A stretch of DNA of 64,000 nt from Xanthomonas cissicola (GTDB lineage: Bacteria; Pseudomonadota; Gammaproteobacteria; Xanthomonadales; Xanthomonadaceae). Location of the stretch: positions 1 through 64,000 of the forward strand of contig NZ_VZPL01000023.1 of assembly GCF_008801575.1 (NCBI RefSeq). The letters are read 5' to 3'. The position numbers and the translations under genes are program-made. Positions 47,293 to 57,800 of this stretch are shown here, in pieces (within the stretch, counting starts at the first letter, position 1; the number at the start of each line of letters is the position of its first letter). Below the pieces are notes generated by a model. The model was given only the letters and a program-made list of their open reading frames with translations. It was not told the origin of the DNA and did not search any database.

Positions 47293-47769
47293 CGTGGGGC
47301 GTGCCTGTGCGCGACGACGGGTTGCCGACGGAGCTTGGTCGCGCGCAGGCACGCTCCTAGGGATCCGCGTGCCGCCGAGGGGCATCGTCGCGCCAGTCCT
47401 AATACGCGCTCGCTTTCCCAACGACTGGCCACCATCCATCAGCATCTGCGTTCGTCGCGAGGACGTTGCGCATGGATGAACTGATTGCCTGCAGTATGTA
47501 GGAGCGTGCCTGCGCGCGACGAGGGATTACCGATGACGCTTGGTCGCGCGCAGGCACGCTCCTAGGGATCCGCGTGCCGCCGAGGGGCATCGTCGCGCCA
47601 GCCCTAATACGCGCTCGCTTTCCCAACGACTGGCCACCATCCATCAGCATTTGCGTTCGTCGCGAGGACGTTGCGCATGGATGAACTGATTGCCTGCTGT
47701 ACGTAGGAGCGTGCCTGCACGCGACGAGGGGTTACCGATGACGCTTGGTCGCGCGCAGGCACGCTCCTA
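47293..47769. repeat. 205-bp tandem repeat carrying REP-like palindromes (2.3 copies)
   Basis: Three copies start at 47293, 47498 and 47703 with an exact 205-bp period; the third is partial. Each has a palindrome with arms (in copy 2) at 47498-47520 and 47543-47564, beginning GTAGGAGCG, a REP-like (GTAG) head. Copy 1 has diverged in its left arm. The rest of each unit contains a segment similar to the 3' end of the next gene (the GGQSLG codons). The array thus looks like repeated duplication of the SDR tail plus REP. Confidence 0.85.
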
Positions 47770-47814
47770 CGAATCCGCGTACAGCCGATCGGTATCTCCG
47801 CCAGCAGATCGTGC

Positions 47815-48573
47815 TTACACCCCCAGCGACTGCCCGCCATCCACGGCCAACACTTGCCCGGTGATCCAACTTGCCTGTGGCGATGCCAGAAACAACGCCG
47901 CGTCGGCAACATGCTGCACCTGTCCGAAGCCACCGAACGGGATGCTGTCGCGGATGCGTGCGTATAGCTCCGGCTGCTCGCGGCTACGCGTGTCCCAGAG
48001 CCCCTCGGGAAACTCGATCGATCCAGGCGCGATTGCATTGACGCGGATGCGCTCGCGCGCCAACTCCGCAGCCAGGGTGGTGGTGTAGTAGTTGAGCGCG
48101 GCCTTGGCGGTGGAATAGGCGATCGCGCGCGGGGTGGGGCGTTGTGCGTTGATCGAGCTGATGTTGAGGATCACCGCGGCATCGCTGCGACGCAGATACG
48201 GCAGCGCGGCGCGGTTGCAGCGCACTGCGGCCATCAGGTCGATCTCCAGGCCGGCCTGCCAGCTTGCATCGTCGTTGCCATGGCCGAAGCCGGAAGCGTT
48301 GTTGATGACCACGTCCAGCCCATCCAGCGCTTGTGCTGCGGCGTGCACGTAGGCATCGATCTGCGTGGCGTCTGCCAGGTCGCAAGGCAGTGTATGCACC
48401 GGGGCGCCCTGCGCTGCCAGTGCGTCTGCAGCCTGTGCAAGACCGGCGGCATTGCGCGCGCAGATCGAAACCTGCGCGCCATGACGCACGAACGCCTCGG
48501 CGATCGCCAGGCCGATGCCACGGCTGCCGCCAGCAATCAATACGCGTTGCGGACGGAGTGCGGTGTTCGACAT
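47815..48573 (-). CDS. Short-chain dehydrogenase/reductase (SDR, classical)
   Basis: This 252-residue protein has cofactor motif GGSRGIGLAIAEA, NNASG, catalytic Ser in ISSINAQ and YSTAKAALNYY (YxxxK). It ends with the FabG-like TGQVLAVDGGQSLGV. The substrate is unknown. Its 3' end is partly duplicated in the adjoining tandem repeat. It has no operon partner. Confidence 0.9.
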   Translation of the reverse strand: MSNTALRPQRVLIAGGSRGIGLAIAEAFVRHGAQVSICARNAAGLAQAADALAAQGAPVHTLPCDLADATQIDAYVHAAAQALDGLDVVINNASGFGHGNDDASWQAGLEIDLMAAVRCNRAALPYLRRSDAAVILNISSINAQRPTPRAIAYSTAKAALNYYTTTLAAELARERIRVNAIAPGSIEFPEGLWDTRSREQPELYARIRDSIPFGGFGQVQHVADAALFLASPQASWITGQVLAVDGGQSLGV

Positions 48574-48950
48574 GGCGGCTGCTCGGTTTGGAAAGCCGCA
48601 TTATCCGATAGCCGCGCGCTTCGGGATCGCCACGCGTATCGCCAGCGCGGCACGGACGACGATCACGCTGCACGCTTGCGCTGTACGGGCACATTGGCTG
48701 CAGCGGTTCGCATCGCCGCATTGCGCAGCGCCGCAGAAAACAGGCATGCGCAAACGCACGCAGTAACACCGCGTACGGTGGCGACCGCTGTCATATCGCT
48801 GCCACGTACGATCGGCGTTGCCTGCCCCGCCTGCCTCATCACTGCCGGCGATCAGCTCATGCGTTTTTGATTGCTTGGCGCTAACCAAACGTTTACACAC
48901 CGGCGGCGCGCTGCGGGCACAACGTGCGAGTCATCAAGCGGAATTTGCAC
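48574..48950. other. 377-bp divergent promoter gap
   Basis: This region separates two divergent genes and must hold both promoters. No coding frame or clear repeat is seen, and no promoter box is strong enough to name. Confidence 0.5.
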
Positions 48951-50360
48951 ATGGAAACCCATATCACCGTTATCGGCGCCGGCTTCTGCGGCACCGCGCT
49001 GGTCCGTGCACTGGCGCAGACGGCCGATGCGCAGGTACGCATCACGCTGGTCGGCGTGGCCGAGACCTTTGGTAGCGGGATCGCCTATGGCGCAGCGCGG
49101 CCGGAGCATCTGCTCAACGTGCGTGCCAAGGATCTGGGCATCGACGCGCAGGCGCCCGGTGCCTTCGCCGACACCCTGCATCTGGGCGAGAGCGGCCGGT
49201 TGGAGTTCCTGCCGCGGCTGGCTTATGGCGACTATCTGCGTAGCGAGCTGGATGCGGCGGTGAGCGGCGCGCAGGCCTCGATCATGCGGCTGTCGCAGGA
49301 AGCAGTGGCGGTGGAGCGCGTGCGCAAGGGTTTCCGCGTGTTTCTGGCCAATGGCGATGCCTTCCAGAGCGATCGCGTGGTGCTCGCAGTCGGCGCCCTG
49401 CAACCGCAGGCGCTGGCGGGTATCGGCCCACGCTTGAGCGTGCATCCGCGGTATATCGGCTGGCCGTGGCAGGGCGAGGCGTTGGCGCGTTTGTCGCCGG
49501 ACGACGATGTATTGATCGTCGGCACCGGGCTGACCATGGTGGACGTGGCGCTGACCTTGCACATGCGCGGTCATCGCGGCCGTTTGCTGGCGATTTCGCG
49601 GCGCGGACTGGCCCCGCAGGCGCATCTGCGCCAGCCCGGCGCGCCGCTCGAATTGCCGCCGCATCTGCAGCGTGCGCTCAAGGACGCCGACCTGCGCGGT
49701 CTGCTGCGCGGGGTGCGTCAACTCAGCGCGGTGGTCGATGACTGGCGTCGCGTGGTGGATGCGCTGCGCCCGCATCTGCAGTCGCTGTGGCAGCGTCTGG
49801 AGTTGAGCCAGCGTGCGCGCTTCCTTCGGCACCTGCGCCCGTATTGGGAAGTGGCGCGGCATCGCGTTGCGCCCGGTGCCGCCGAACAGCTGGCGCAGTT
49901 GCAGGCATCGGGCCAGTTGCAGATCGTCTCTGCGCGCCTGCTGCGTGCGCGCTGGGTGCCCGATGGCGTGGAAGCGGTGATTCGCCCACGCGGCTCTGCC
50001 GATGCGCAGACTGGTCATTACGATGCAGTGATTCGCGCCACCGGGCTGGATACCGACATCGATCGCACCAGCGATCCCTTGATCGCCGGCATGCGCGAAG
50101 CGGGTCTGTTGCGCGCCGATCCGTTGGGCCTGGGCGTTGACACCGATGCGCAGTTGCGCGTTCGCGACAACGCCGGTCAAATCGTGCCGGGACTGTATTG
50201 CGTCGGACCGCTCTTGCGGGGGAGGTACTGGGAAATCACCGCCGTGCCCGAGCTGCGCGTGGCCACGCGTGCGCTGGCCGACCGCTTGTTGCTGGGCGCG
50301 ACGCCAGCGTTACAGCACACGCCCGAGCAAGTGCGGCGCGAGGTCAATGCGCGCCTGTAG
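48951..50360 (+). CDS. FAD/NAD(P)-binding protein (NAD_binding_9-like)
   Basis: The 469-residue protein has an N-terminal FAD motif (TVIGAGFCGTALVRAL), the GSGIAYGAARPEHLLNVRA segment typical of this family, and a second dinucleotide motif (VLIVGTGLTMVDVAL). Its end, PGLYCVGPLLRGRYWEITAVPELR, is also characteristic. Related proteins are annotated as putative oxidoreductases or HscA-interacting; the substrate is unknown. METHITV at 48951 puts the FAD motif at the normal distance; an ATG at 48924 is also in frame. Confidence 0.85.
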   Translation: METHITVIGAGFCGTALVRALAQTADAQVRITLVGVAETFGSGIAYGAARPEHLLNVRAKDLGIDAQAPGAFADTLHLGESGRLEFLPRLAYGDYLRSELDAAVSGAQASIMRLSQEAVAVERVRKGFRVFLANGDAFQSDRVVLAVGALQPQALAGIGPRLSVHPRYIGWPWQGEALARLSPDDDVLIVGTGLTMVDVALTLHMRGHRGRLLAISRRGLAPQAHLRQPGAPLELPPHLQRALKDADLRGLLRGVRQLSAVVDDWRRVVDALRPHLQSLWQRLELSQRARFLRHLRPYWEVARHRVAPGAAEQLAQLQASGQLQIVSARLLRARWVPDGVEAVIRPRGSADAQTGHYDAVIRATGLDTDIDRTSDPLIAGMREAGLLRADPLGLGVDTDAQLRVRDNAGQIVPGLYCVGPLLRGRYWEITAVPELRVATRALADRLLLGATPALQHTPEQVRREVNARL

Positions 50361-50588
50361 GTGTAGAGATTGGGGGAGGTCTTTGACGATCTCGACTGCG
50401 TATCGCACCGCCCGCGCATGCGCAGTGGTGGCCGACATGTGGATCTGTGCACGGCGTCCACCCGCAAGCGCACTCATGCCGCGCGATGCGTAGTGCCGCG
50501 CGCCCATGCAGGACGAACTGGGTCATGTTGGTGGTCCTGGGCGCATGCAAGCCCGGGCCGCCGCATCCCTCTCTGCCTGGAGTTTGCT

Positions 50589-51020
50589 ATGCCACGTCTT
50601 GTTCCTGCCGCGCTGTTCGCCACGCTTTGCGCGTGTGCGCTGCCTGCCCTGGCCACCGAATCGCTGAATAACCGCGCCGAGGTTCTCGCTGCCCTGGACG
50701 CCGGATACGATGTCAGTGTGAGCACCGACCTTGCACGTTGCACGCCCGAAGAGGGCACGCCGGCCACCCAGACCCGCGGCGGCCGCCACATCGATGCCTA
50801 TCGCATCACCGCAGACGGTACTGTGGCCTTTTCCGATGCGCATTTCACCGTGGCCAATGACGGCAAGCCGATCCAGCAGTTCATGCGCTACCAATTGCGC
50901 CCGGATGACACGCTGCGCTTCACCACCTACATGTACGACTTGCCGGGCCTGCAGCAACGCGGGCCGGTGTTGGCGTATCAATGCAAGATCAATGCAGGCG
51001 TGCGCTTCCACGCCGATTGA
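50589..51020 (+). CDS. virK: VirK-family periplasmic protein
   Basis: This 143-residue protein has a signal peptide (LVPAALFATLCACALPALA, cut near residue 22) and a VirK-type domain: LNNRAEVLAALDAGYDVSV, two Cys, IDAYRITADGTVAFSDAHFT and the end VLAYQCKINAGVRFH. VirK is named from Agrobacterium and is carried by several plant-associated bacteria; its role is not settled. Export to the periplasm is likely. I found no PIP box upstream. Confidence 0.8.
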   Translation: MPRLVPAALFATLCACALPALATESLNNRAEVLAALDAGYDVSVSTDLARCTPEEGTPATQTRGGRHIDAYRITADGTVAFSDAHFTVANDGKPIQQFMRYQLRPDDTLRFTTYMYDLPGLQQRGPVLAYQCKINAGVRFHAD

Positions 51021-51145
51021 GCATGGCTGACAAGACATCTGCTCGCGCGGTTGGTCAGCTCTTGCGGTTGCATGCGCGCGGCGGCATCGGCAGCAGTGGG
51101 GTGCCACGTGCGCAGTTACCCATCAACGGCAGCGTGCCGCGTCAT

Positions 51146-52654
51146 TCACTCGGTTGCCGTCGTGTCGTCGTGTCGACGATTGCTGTCCACTGCGACAGCG
51201 ATTGCACCCGCACCCGCCCCGCCGGCCTGCCAACCGCCGCCCAGCGCCTTTAAGGTCGCCACCGCGCTGTGCGCCGCGTCGGTACGCGCCTGCACCAGCG
51301 CGTCGGAGGCGCTTAGCAGGCTGTCGTCGGCGTTGAGCACTTCGATCAGGCTCACCGTGCCTTTGTCGTAGGCCAGCGCAGAAGCGCCGCGCGCCTTGCC
51401 GAGTGCGTCCACGCCTTGCGTCAGCACCACTGCCTGCTGCTCGCGTTTGATCAGTGCGGTGAACGCATTTTCGACGTCTTCGGTGGCGCGCAATACCGCC
51501 AGGCGATAAGCCGCCAGTTGTTCGGCTTGCTGGCCCTTGGCCTGTGCGATCTGTGCATTGATGCGGCCGAAGTCGAACAGCCGCCAGCGCAGGCCGAGCA
51601 CGCCGGACGATTGCGCGGCGTCGCCGGTAAACAGGTTCGCACCGGAGATGGCCGTGGCGCTGCCAAGCAGGCCGCTGAGCGAAAATTTGGGGTAGTACTC
51701 GGCCATCGCCACGCCGATGCGCGCGTTGGAGGCGGCCAGCCGGCGCTCGGCCACGATCAGGTCGGGCCGGCGCCGTAGCAGGTCGCCGGGGGGCCGCTGT
51801 CGGCGATCTGCGGGGCCGGCGGAATGGGTTTGATCGCCGACAGCTCGGCGCGGTGGGTGCCCGGCGGCACGCCAAGCATGACGTCCAGCGCGTTCATTGC
51901 CGCAACCAGGCCTGCTTCCAGACCTGGCACGCCGGCTTGCGCCTGCGCGAGCGCGCCCTGGGCCTGCTGCAGTTGCAGCTCGGCGGCCAGGCCCTTGCCG
52001 TGCAGGAGCGTCACCATCGAGAGCAGGCCCTGCTGGGTGGCCACCTGGCGCTGCGCCACATCCAGCCGCGCCTGCAAGCCGCGGACGCTGATGTAGATAT
52101 CGGCGGTCTGCGCGGCGACTGCCAGGCGGGTGGCGGCGACACCTGCTTCGGTGGCCTGGTAGTCGGCCAAGGCCGCCTGGCGGCTGCGGCGCAGGCCCCC
52201 CGAACAGATCGAGCTCCCAGCTGGCGCCCAGGTTGGCTTCGTAGACACTGGCATGGCGGTCGAAGTTGGGCGTGCTGTTGAGCACCTGGCCCAACGGTGT
52301 TTCCAGCGATTGGTAGGCACGCGTGGCGCTGCCGCTCACATTGCCCGCCGGTAGCAGCGCGGCGGTGGCGGCACTCAGCCCGGCGCGCGCCTGGGCCACG
52401 CGCGCGCCGGCTTGGGCCAAGTCCAGGTTTTGTGCCAGCGCCGCGTTGACGTAGCGGCTTAGGTCGGGATCGTTGAAGCCGTCCCACCAGGTCGACAGCT
52501 CGGCTGGCACTGCGGCCTGTCGCTGTGCGACATCCGCCTGGCCGATGTAGCGGTTCGGCAGTGGCGCCTCCGGCCGGGCGTAGTCGGGACCAACCGCGCA
52601 ACCTGTGACGAGGCTGGCGACAACGAGCGCTGCGAGGGTGCGGAGTGACGACAT
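51146..52654 (-). pseudogene. RND efflux outer-membrane lipoprotein (NodT/OprM-like) with two compensating frameshifts
   Basis: A 502-residue frame has a lipoprotein signal (lipobox LVTGCAVG) and good NodT-family sequence at both ends. Residues about 152-288 are nonsense in this frame. The correct family sequence for that part (QAALADYQATEAGVAATRLA...) is in another frame. The frame changes at C6 52196-52201 (one base extra) and returns at G6 51788-51793 (one base short). If real, the protein has a scrambled hairpin domain; if these are sequencing errors, the gene is normal. It is divergent from the tetR gene. Confidence 0.8.
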
Positions 52655-52679
52655 GGCGGGGCCGGACCGAGAAAGTTCA

Positions 52680-52703
52680 GTGACTATAATACGAAGTAGT
52701 CAC
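52680..52703. promoter_or_regulatory. Palindromic operator upstream of tetR and the outer-membrane gene
   Basis: GTGACTA (52680-52686) and TAGTCAC (52697-52703) form an inverted repeat with a 10-bp spacer in the 86-bp divergent region. The same arms and spacing recur on the other side of tetR, which strongly suggests the regulator's binding site. Confidence 0.75.
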
Positions 52704-52740
52704 TTTTGTAAGTCGGTAGCGACGGCGCTAAGCTGTCGCG

Positions 52741-53358
52741 ATGAGCAAAGCATCCAACTATCCCGTGTCGGGCCGCGGCCCGGCCGACCACGATGTCCGC
52801 GACCAGATCGTGGTGGCCGCCACCGAGCATTTCAGCCGCTATGGCTACGAAAAGACAGCCGTGTCCGACCTGGCGAAGGAGATCGGTTTTTCAAAGGCCT
52901 ACATCTACAAGTTCTTCGAATCCAAGCAGGCCATCGGCGAAATGATCTGCTCGCACTGTCTGGGGGGGATCGAGGCCGAGGTGCTGGCCGCGGTGTCTGC
53001 TGCGTCATCGCCGCCAGAGAAATTGCGTAGCCTTTTCAGGGCGATTATCGAGGCGAGCCTGCGGCTGTACTCGCGCGAGCGCAAGTTGTACGAGATCGCC
53101 ACCTCGGCCGCGACCGAGCGCTGGCCGCCGGTCATTGCGTACGAGGGCCACATCCAGGCACTGCTGCAGGACATCCTGGTGCAAGGGCGCCAGAACGGTG
53201 ACTTCGAGCGCAAGACGCCGCTGGACGAACTGACCCAGGCCATCTATCTGGTGATGCGCCCATACATCAATCCGGTGCTGCTGCAGCACAGCCTGGAGCA
53301 TGCCGGCGACGTGCCGCTGCTGTTGTCCGGCCTGGTATTGCGGAGCCTATCGCCGTAA
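52741..53358 (+). CDS. TetR-family repressor of the efflux locus
   Basis: This 205-residue regulator has an N-terminal TetR helix-turn-helix (about residues 20-66; RYGYEKTAVSDLAKEIGFSKAYIYKFFESKQAIGE split over two helices) and a C-terminal helical ligand domain with family-typical ATSAATERWPPVIAYEGH. It sits between the outer-membrane gene and the pump genes and is flanked on both sides by GTGACTA-N10-TAGTCAC palindromes. It probably represses itself and both neighbours. The inducer is unknown. Confidence 0.9.
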   Translation: MSKASNYPVSGRGPADHDVRDQIVVAATEHFSRYGYEKTAVSDLAKEIGFSKAYIYKFFESKQAIGEMICSHCLGGIEAEVLAAVSAASSPPEKLRSLFRAIIEASLRLYSRERKLYEIATSAATERWPPVIAYEGHIQALLQDILVQGRQNGDFERKTPLDELTQAIYLVMRPYINPVLLQHSLEHAGDVPLLLSGLVLRSLSP

Positions 53359-53366
53359 AAACCTTT

Positions 53367-53390
53367 GTGACTATTGACTGACTTAGTCAC
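53367..53390. promoter_or_regulatory. Palindromic operator upstream of the adaptor/pump genes
   Basis: GTGACTA (53367-53373) and TAGTCAC (53384-53390), again with a 10-bp spacer, lie 45 bp before the adaptor ATG. The arms are identical to those of the site upstream of tetR. Confidence 0.75.
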
Positions 53391-53434
53391 AAGTCCCAGG
53401 ATGCGAGCCTTCATCAGATCGCTCCGGGATTGCC

Positions 53435-54589
53435 ATGCGTCGCCGCCGCCTTGTCGCCTCTACCCTCTTGTGTGTCCTGCCGCTGGGGCTGAGTGCCTGC
53501 GGTGGCAAGGCGCACACCGATCCACGGACCGCTGCACCGCTGGTGCGGGTTGCCACGGTTGGCGATGCCAATGCTGTGGTGCGCACCTTCTCCGGCACGG
53601 TGGCGGCGCGTGTGCAGAGCGACCTGGGGTTCCGGGTGGCCGGCAAGGTGTCCGAGCGGGTGGTCGACGCCGGCCAGCGCGTCAGGCGCGGCCAGCGGCT
53701 GCTGCGCATCGACCCGATCGACCTGCAACTGGCCGCGCGCGCGCAGCAGGATGCGGTGGCCGCCGCGCGTGCCCGCGCCCAGCAGACCGCCGACGATGAG
53801 GCCCGTTACCGCGACCTGCGCGGCACCGGCGCCATTTCGGCGTCTGCCTACGATCAGCTCAAGGCCGCCGCCGACGCTGCCAGGGCGCAGCTGAGCGCCG
53901 CCCAGGCCCAGGCCCAGGCCGATGTCGCACGCAACGCCAATCGCTACACCGACCTGCTGGCCGATGCCGATGGCGTGGTGATGGAAACGTTGGTCGAGCC
54001 GGGCCAGGTGGTGGCGGCCGGGCAGCCGGTGGTGCGGCTGGCGTACGCCGGCCGCCGCGAGGCGATCATCCAGCTGCCGGAAACGCTGCGCCCGCGGGTC
54101 GGCTCGGTGGCGCAGGCCAGCTTGTTCGGCAATGCCGCGGTCAGCGTGCCGGCCACCTTGCGTCAGTTGCCCGAGAGTGCCGACCGGCTCACCCGCACCT
54201 TCGAGGCCCGCTACGTGCTTGATGGCGCGCTGGCGCAAGCACCGCTCGGCACCACAGTGAGCCTGCGCATTGCCGATGACACCGCCATCAACGCCCGGCC
54301 CGGCCTGCAGGTGCCGTTGGCTGCCTTGTTCGATGCGGGCAAGGGGCCGGGCGTGTGGGTGATTGCCGGTAACCCGGCCAAGGTGAGCTGGCGGCCGGTG
54401 GCGGTGCTGGGCCTGGACGATGAGCACGCCAACGTGGCCGGCAAGCTGGCCCGTGGCGAGCGCATCGTGGCATTGGGGGCGCATCTGTTGCGCGAAGGCG
54501 AGCAGGTGCGCATTGCCGGCGAAAACGCGGCCGTTAGCAGCGCCGCCAGTGCTGGCGGCACTGCCAAGGCGGCAGGAGCGCAGCCGTGA
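53435..54589 (+). CDS. RND efflux periplasmic adaptor (membrane fusion protein)
   Basis: The 384-residue lipoprotein has lipobox GLSACGG (Cys at about residue 22), a biotinyl-lipoyl-like half (GFRVAGKVSERVVDAGQRVRRGQ), an alpha-helical hairpin (about 95-165) and a beta-barrel domain. It links an inner-membrane RND pump to the outer-membrane channel. The stop overlaps the pump start by four bases. It appears intact, unlike its partners. Confidence 0.92.
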   Translation: MRRRRLVASTLLCVLPLGLSACGGKAHTDPRTAAPLVRVATVGDANAVVRTFSGTVAARVQSDLGFRVAGKVSERVVDAGQRVRRGQRLLRIDPIDLQLAARAQQDAVAAARARAQQTADDEARYRDLRGTGAISASAYDQLKAAADAARAQLSAAQAQAQADVARNANRYTDLLADADGVVMETLVEPGQVVAAGQPVVRLAYAGRREAIIQLPETLRPRVGSVAQASLFGNAAVSVPATLRQLPESADRLTRTFEARYVLDGALAQAPLGTTVSLRIADDTAINARPGLQVPLAALFDAGKGPGVWVIAGNPAKVSWRPVAVLGLDDEHANVAGKLARGERIVALGAHLLREGEQVRIAGENAAVSSAASAGGTAKAAGAQP

Positions 54590-57500
54590 GCGAGGGCCGC
54601 TTCAATCTCTCTGCGCTCGCCGTACGCGAGCGCGCCGTGACGCTGTTTCTGATCGTGCTGATCTCGCTGGCCGGCCTGGTTGCGTTTCTCAAACTTGGCC
54701 GTGCCGAAGACCCGGCCTTCACCGTCAAGGTGATGACGATCGTCACTGCCTGGCCGGGCGCCACGCCGCAGGAAATGCAGGACCAGGTCGCCGAGAAACT
54801 CGAAAAGCGCCTGCAGGAATTGCGCTGGTACGACCGCAGCGAAACCTACACGCGCCCCGGTCTTGCGTTCACCACCTTGACCTTGCTGGACAGCACGCCC
54901 CCCAGCCAGGTGCAGGAGCAGTTCTATCAGGCGCGCAAGAAGGTGGGCGATGAAGTGGCCAACCTGCCGGCAGGCGTGATCGGGCCGATGGTCAACGACG
55001 AATATGCCGACGTGACCTTTGCGTTGTTCGCACTGAAAGCCAAGGGCGAGCCGCAACGCTTGCTTGCGCGCGATGCAGAAATGCTGCGGCAGCGCATGTT
55101 GCATGTGCCAGGCGTCAAGAAGGTCAACATCATCGGCGAACAGCCCGAGCGCATCTTCGTGGAGTTTTCGCATGCGCGTCTGGCCACGTTGGGCGTCAGT
55201 GCGCAGGACGTGTTCGCCGCGCTCAACGCGCAAAATACGGTGAATGCGGCCGGCTCGGTGGAAACGCGCGGCCCGCAGATCTTCATACGCCTGGATGGCG
55301 CGCTCGACAGCCTGCAGAAGATCCGCGACACCCCGCTGGTGGTACAGGGCCGCACGCTGAAATTGTCCGATATCGCCACGGTCAAACGCGGCTACGAAGA
55401 TCCGTCCACCTTCCTGATCCGCAGCGGCGGCGAACCGGCGTTGTTGCTGGGCATCATCATGCGCGATGGCTGGAATGGCCTGGACCTGGGCAAATCGCTC
55501 GACGCCGAAGTGGGGGCGATCAATGCCGAACTGCCGCTGGGCATGCGTCTGAGCAAGGTCACCGACCAGGCGGTTAACATCGATGCGTCGGTCGGCGAGT
55601 TCATGACCAAGTTCTTCGTCGCGTTGCTGGTGGTGATGCTGGTGTGCTTCGTCAGCATGGGCTGGCGCGTGGGCATCGTAGTGGCGGCCGCGGTGCCGCT
55701 GACGCTGGCCGCGGTGTTCGTGGTGATGCTGGCGACAGGCAAGAATTTCGACCGCATCACGCTGGGCTCGCTGATCCTGGCGCTGGGCCTGTTGGTGGAC
55801 GACGCCATCATCGCCATCGAGATGATGGTGGTGAAGATGGAAGAAGGCTATAGCCGCGTTGCCGCCTCGGCGTATGCGTGGAGCCACACCGCCGCACCGA
55901 TGTTGTCCGGCACCCTGGTCACTGCGGTGGGCTTCATGCCGAACGGGTTCGCCGCTTCCACTGCCGGCGAATACACCAGCAACATGTTCTGGATCGTGGG
56001 CATTGCGTTGATCATGTCCTGGGTGGTGGCGGTCGTGTTCACGCCGTACCTGGGCGTGAAGATGCTGCCGGAGATGAAGAAGATCGCAGGCGGCCATGCC
56101 GCGATGTACGACACCCCGCGCTACAACCGCTTCCGCAACGTGCTGGGGCACGTCATCGCACGCAAGTGGCTGGTGGCAGGCGCGGTCGTCGGCTTGTTCA
56201 CGCTCGCAATGGGTGGCATGGGCATCGTCAAGAAGCAGTTCTTCCCGATCTCCGACCGCCCCGAAGTGCTGGTCGAAGTGCAACTGCCGTACGGCACCTC
56301 GATCAACCAGACCAGCGCGGCCACGGCCAAGGTGGAAGCGTGGCTGGCCAAGCAGGACGAAGCCAGGATCGTCACCGCCTACATCGGGCAGGGTGCGCCG
56401 CGCTTCTTCCTGGCGATGGGGCCGGAATTGCCGGACCCGTCGTTCGCCAAGATCGTGGTGCGTACCGACGACCAGCACCAACGCGACATCTTGAAGTTGC
56501 GGCTGCGTCAGGCCGTCGCCGAAGGCCTGGCTTCCGAAGCGCGTGTACGCGTGACCCAACTCACCTTCGGTCCGTACTAGCGCTTTCCGGTGGCCTACCG
56601 CGTCAGCGGCCCCGATCCGCAGGTCGTGCGTGGCATCGCCGGCAAGGTGGAACAGGTCATGCGCGGCAGTCCGATGCTGCGCACCGTCGACACCGATTGG
56701 GGCGTGCGCACGCCAACGCTGTATTTCAGCCTGGACCAGGACCGCCTGCAGGCGGTGGGGCTGAGTTCCACCGCGGTCGCCCAGCAGCTGCAATTCCTGC
56801 TCAGTGGCGTGCCGATCACGCAGGTGCGCGAGGACATCCGCAGCGTGCAGGTGGTGGCGCGATCGGCCGGCACTACCCGGCTGGATCCGGCACGCATCGC
56901 CGATTCACGCTGGCTGGCGGTAATGGCCAACGCGTGCCATTGGCGCAGGTGGGCAAGGTGGATATCCGCATGGAAGAGCCGATCATGCGGCGCCGCGACC
57001 GCGTGCCGACCATCACGGTGGGCGGCGATGTCGACGACCAACTGCAGCCGCCGGACGTATCGGCTGCGATCAGCAAACAGCTGCAGCCGCTTATCGCCAC
57101 ACTGCCCAGCGGTTATCAAATTACGCAAGCAGGTGCCATCGAGGAATCCGGCAAGGCCACCACTGCGATGCTGCCGCTGTTCCCGATCATGCTGGCGGCC
57201 ACGTTGCTCATCATCATCCTGCAGGTGCGTTCGATCGCGGCGATGGTGATGGTGTTTCTCACCAGCCCGCTCGGCCTGATCGGCGTGGTGCCGACCTTGC
57301 TCCTGTTCCAGCAGCCGTTCGGCATCAACGCGCTGGTGGGCTTGATTGCGCTGTCGGGCATCCTGATGCGCAACACGCTGATCCTGATCGGGCAGATCCA
57401 TCACAACCAAGCCGAGGGGCTGGATCCGTTCCATGCGTTGGTGGAAGCCACCGTGCAGCGTGCGCGTCCGGTGATCTTGACGGCACTGGCGGCGATCCTG

Positions 57501-57683
57501 GCATTCATTCCACTCACCCATTCGGTGTTCTGGGGCACCTTGGCCTACACGCTGATCGGCGGCACGTTGGCCGGCACTGTGTTGACCCTGGTGTTCCTGC
57601 CGGCGATGTATTCGATCTGGTTCAAGATCCGGCCCGATCCCGACAAGGGCCGCAGCGCGCCGGCAGTTGCACAGCACGCCTAA
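54586..57683 (+). pseudogene. RND efflux pump, broken by a stop codon and a frameshift
   Basis: A normal pump of about 1,030 residues can be followed through 54586-57683. An in-frame TAG at 56578-56580 (codon 665) interrupts FGPY-RFPVAYRVSGPDPQV. The frame then continues, but at about 56902-56907 one base is missing (ADFTLAGGNGQRVPL continues in another frame to the stop at 57683). Membrane segments and periplasmic loops flank both breaks. The first 664 residues could be made but lack the C-terminal half, including several membrane helices. It is adjacent to an intact adaptor. Confidence 0.9.
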
Positions 57684-57800
57684 GGCAACTCGGCGACGGC
57701 GGCCAGGCTGTCGTCGCCGGGGACTCTGGCTTGTTCCGTCTTTACCGCTTTCGGTACGCGCATGTCACCGACATCTCTCTCTTCGATTGAAGGAATCGCA

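Noticed and set aside
54211-56793. 860-codon minus-strand open frame opposite the RND pump
   Set aside because: Composition is His/Asp/Arg-rich and typical of antisense frames; the plus strand encodes the pump.
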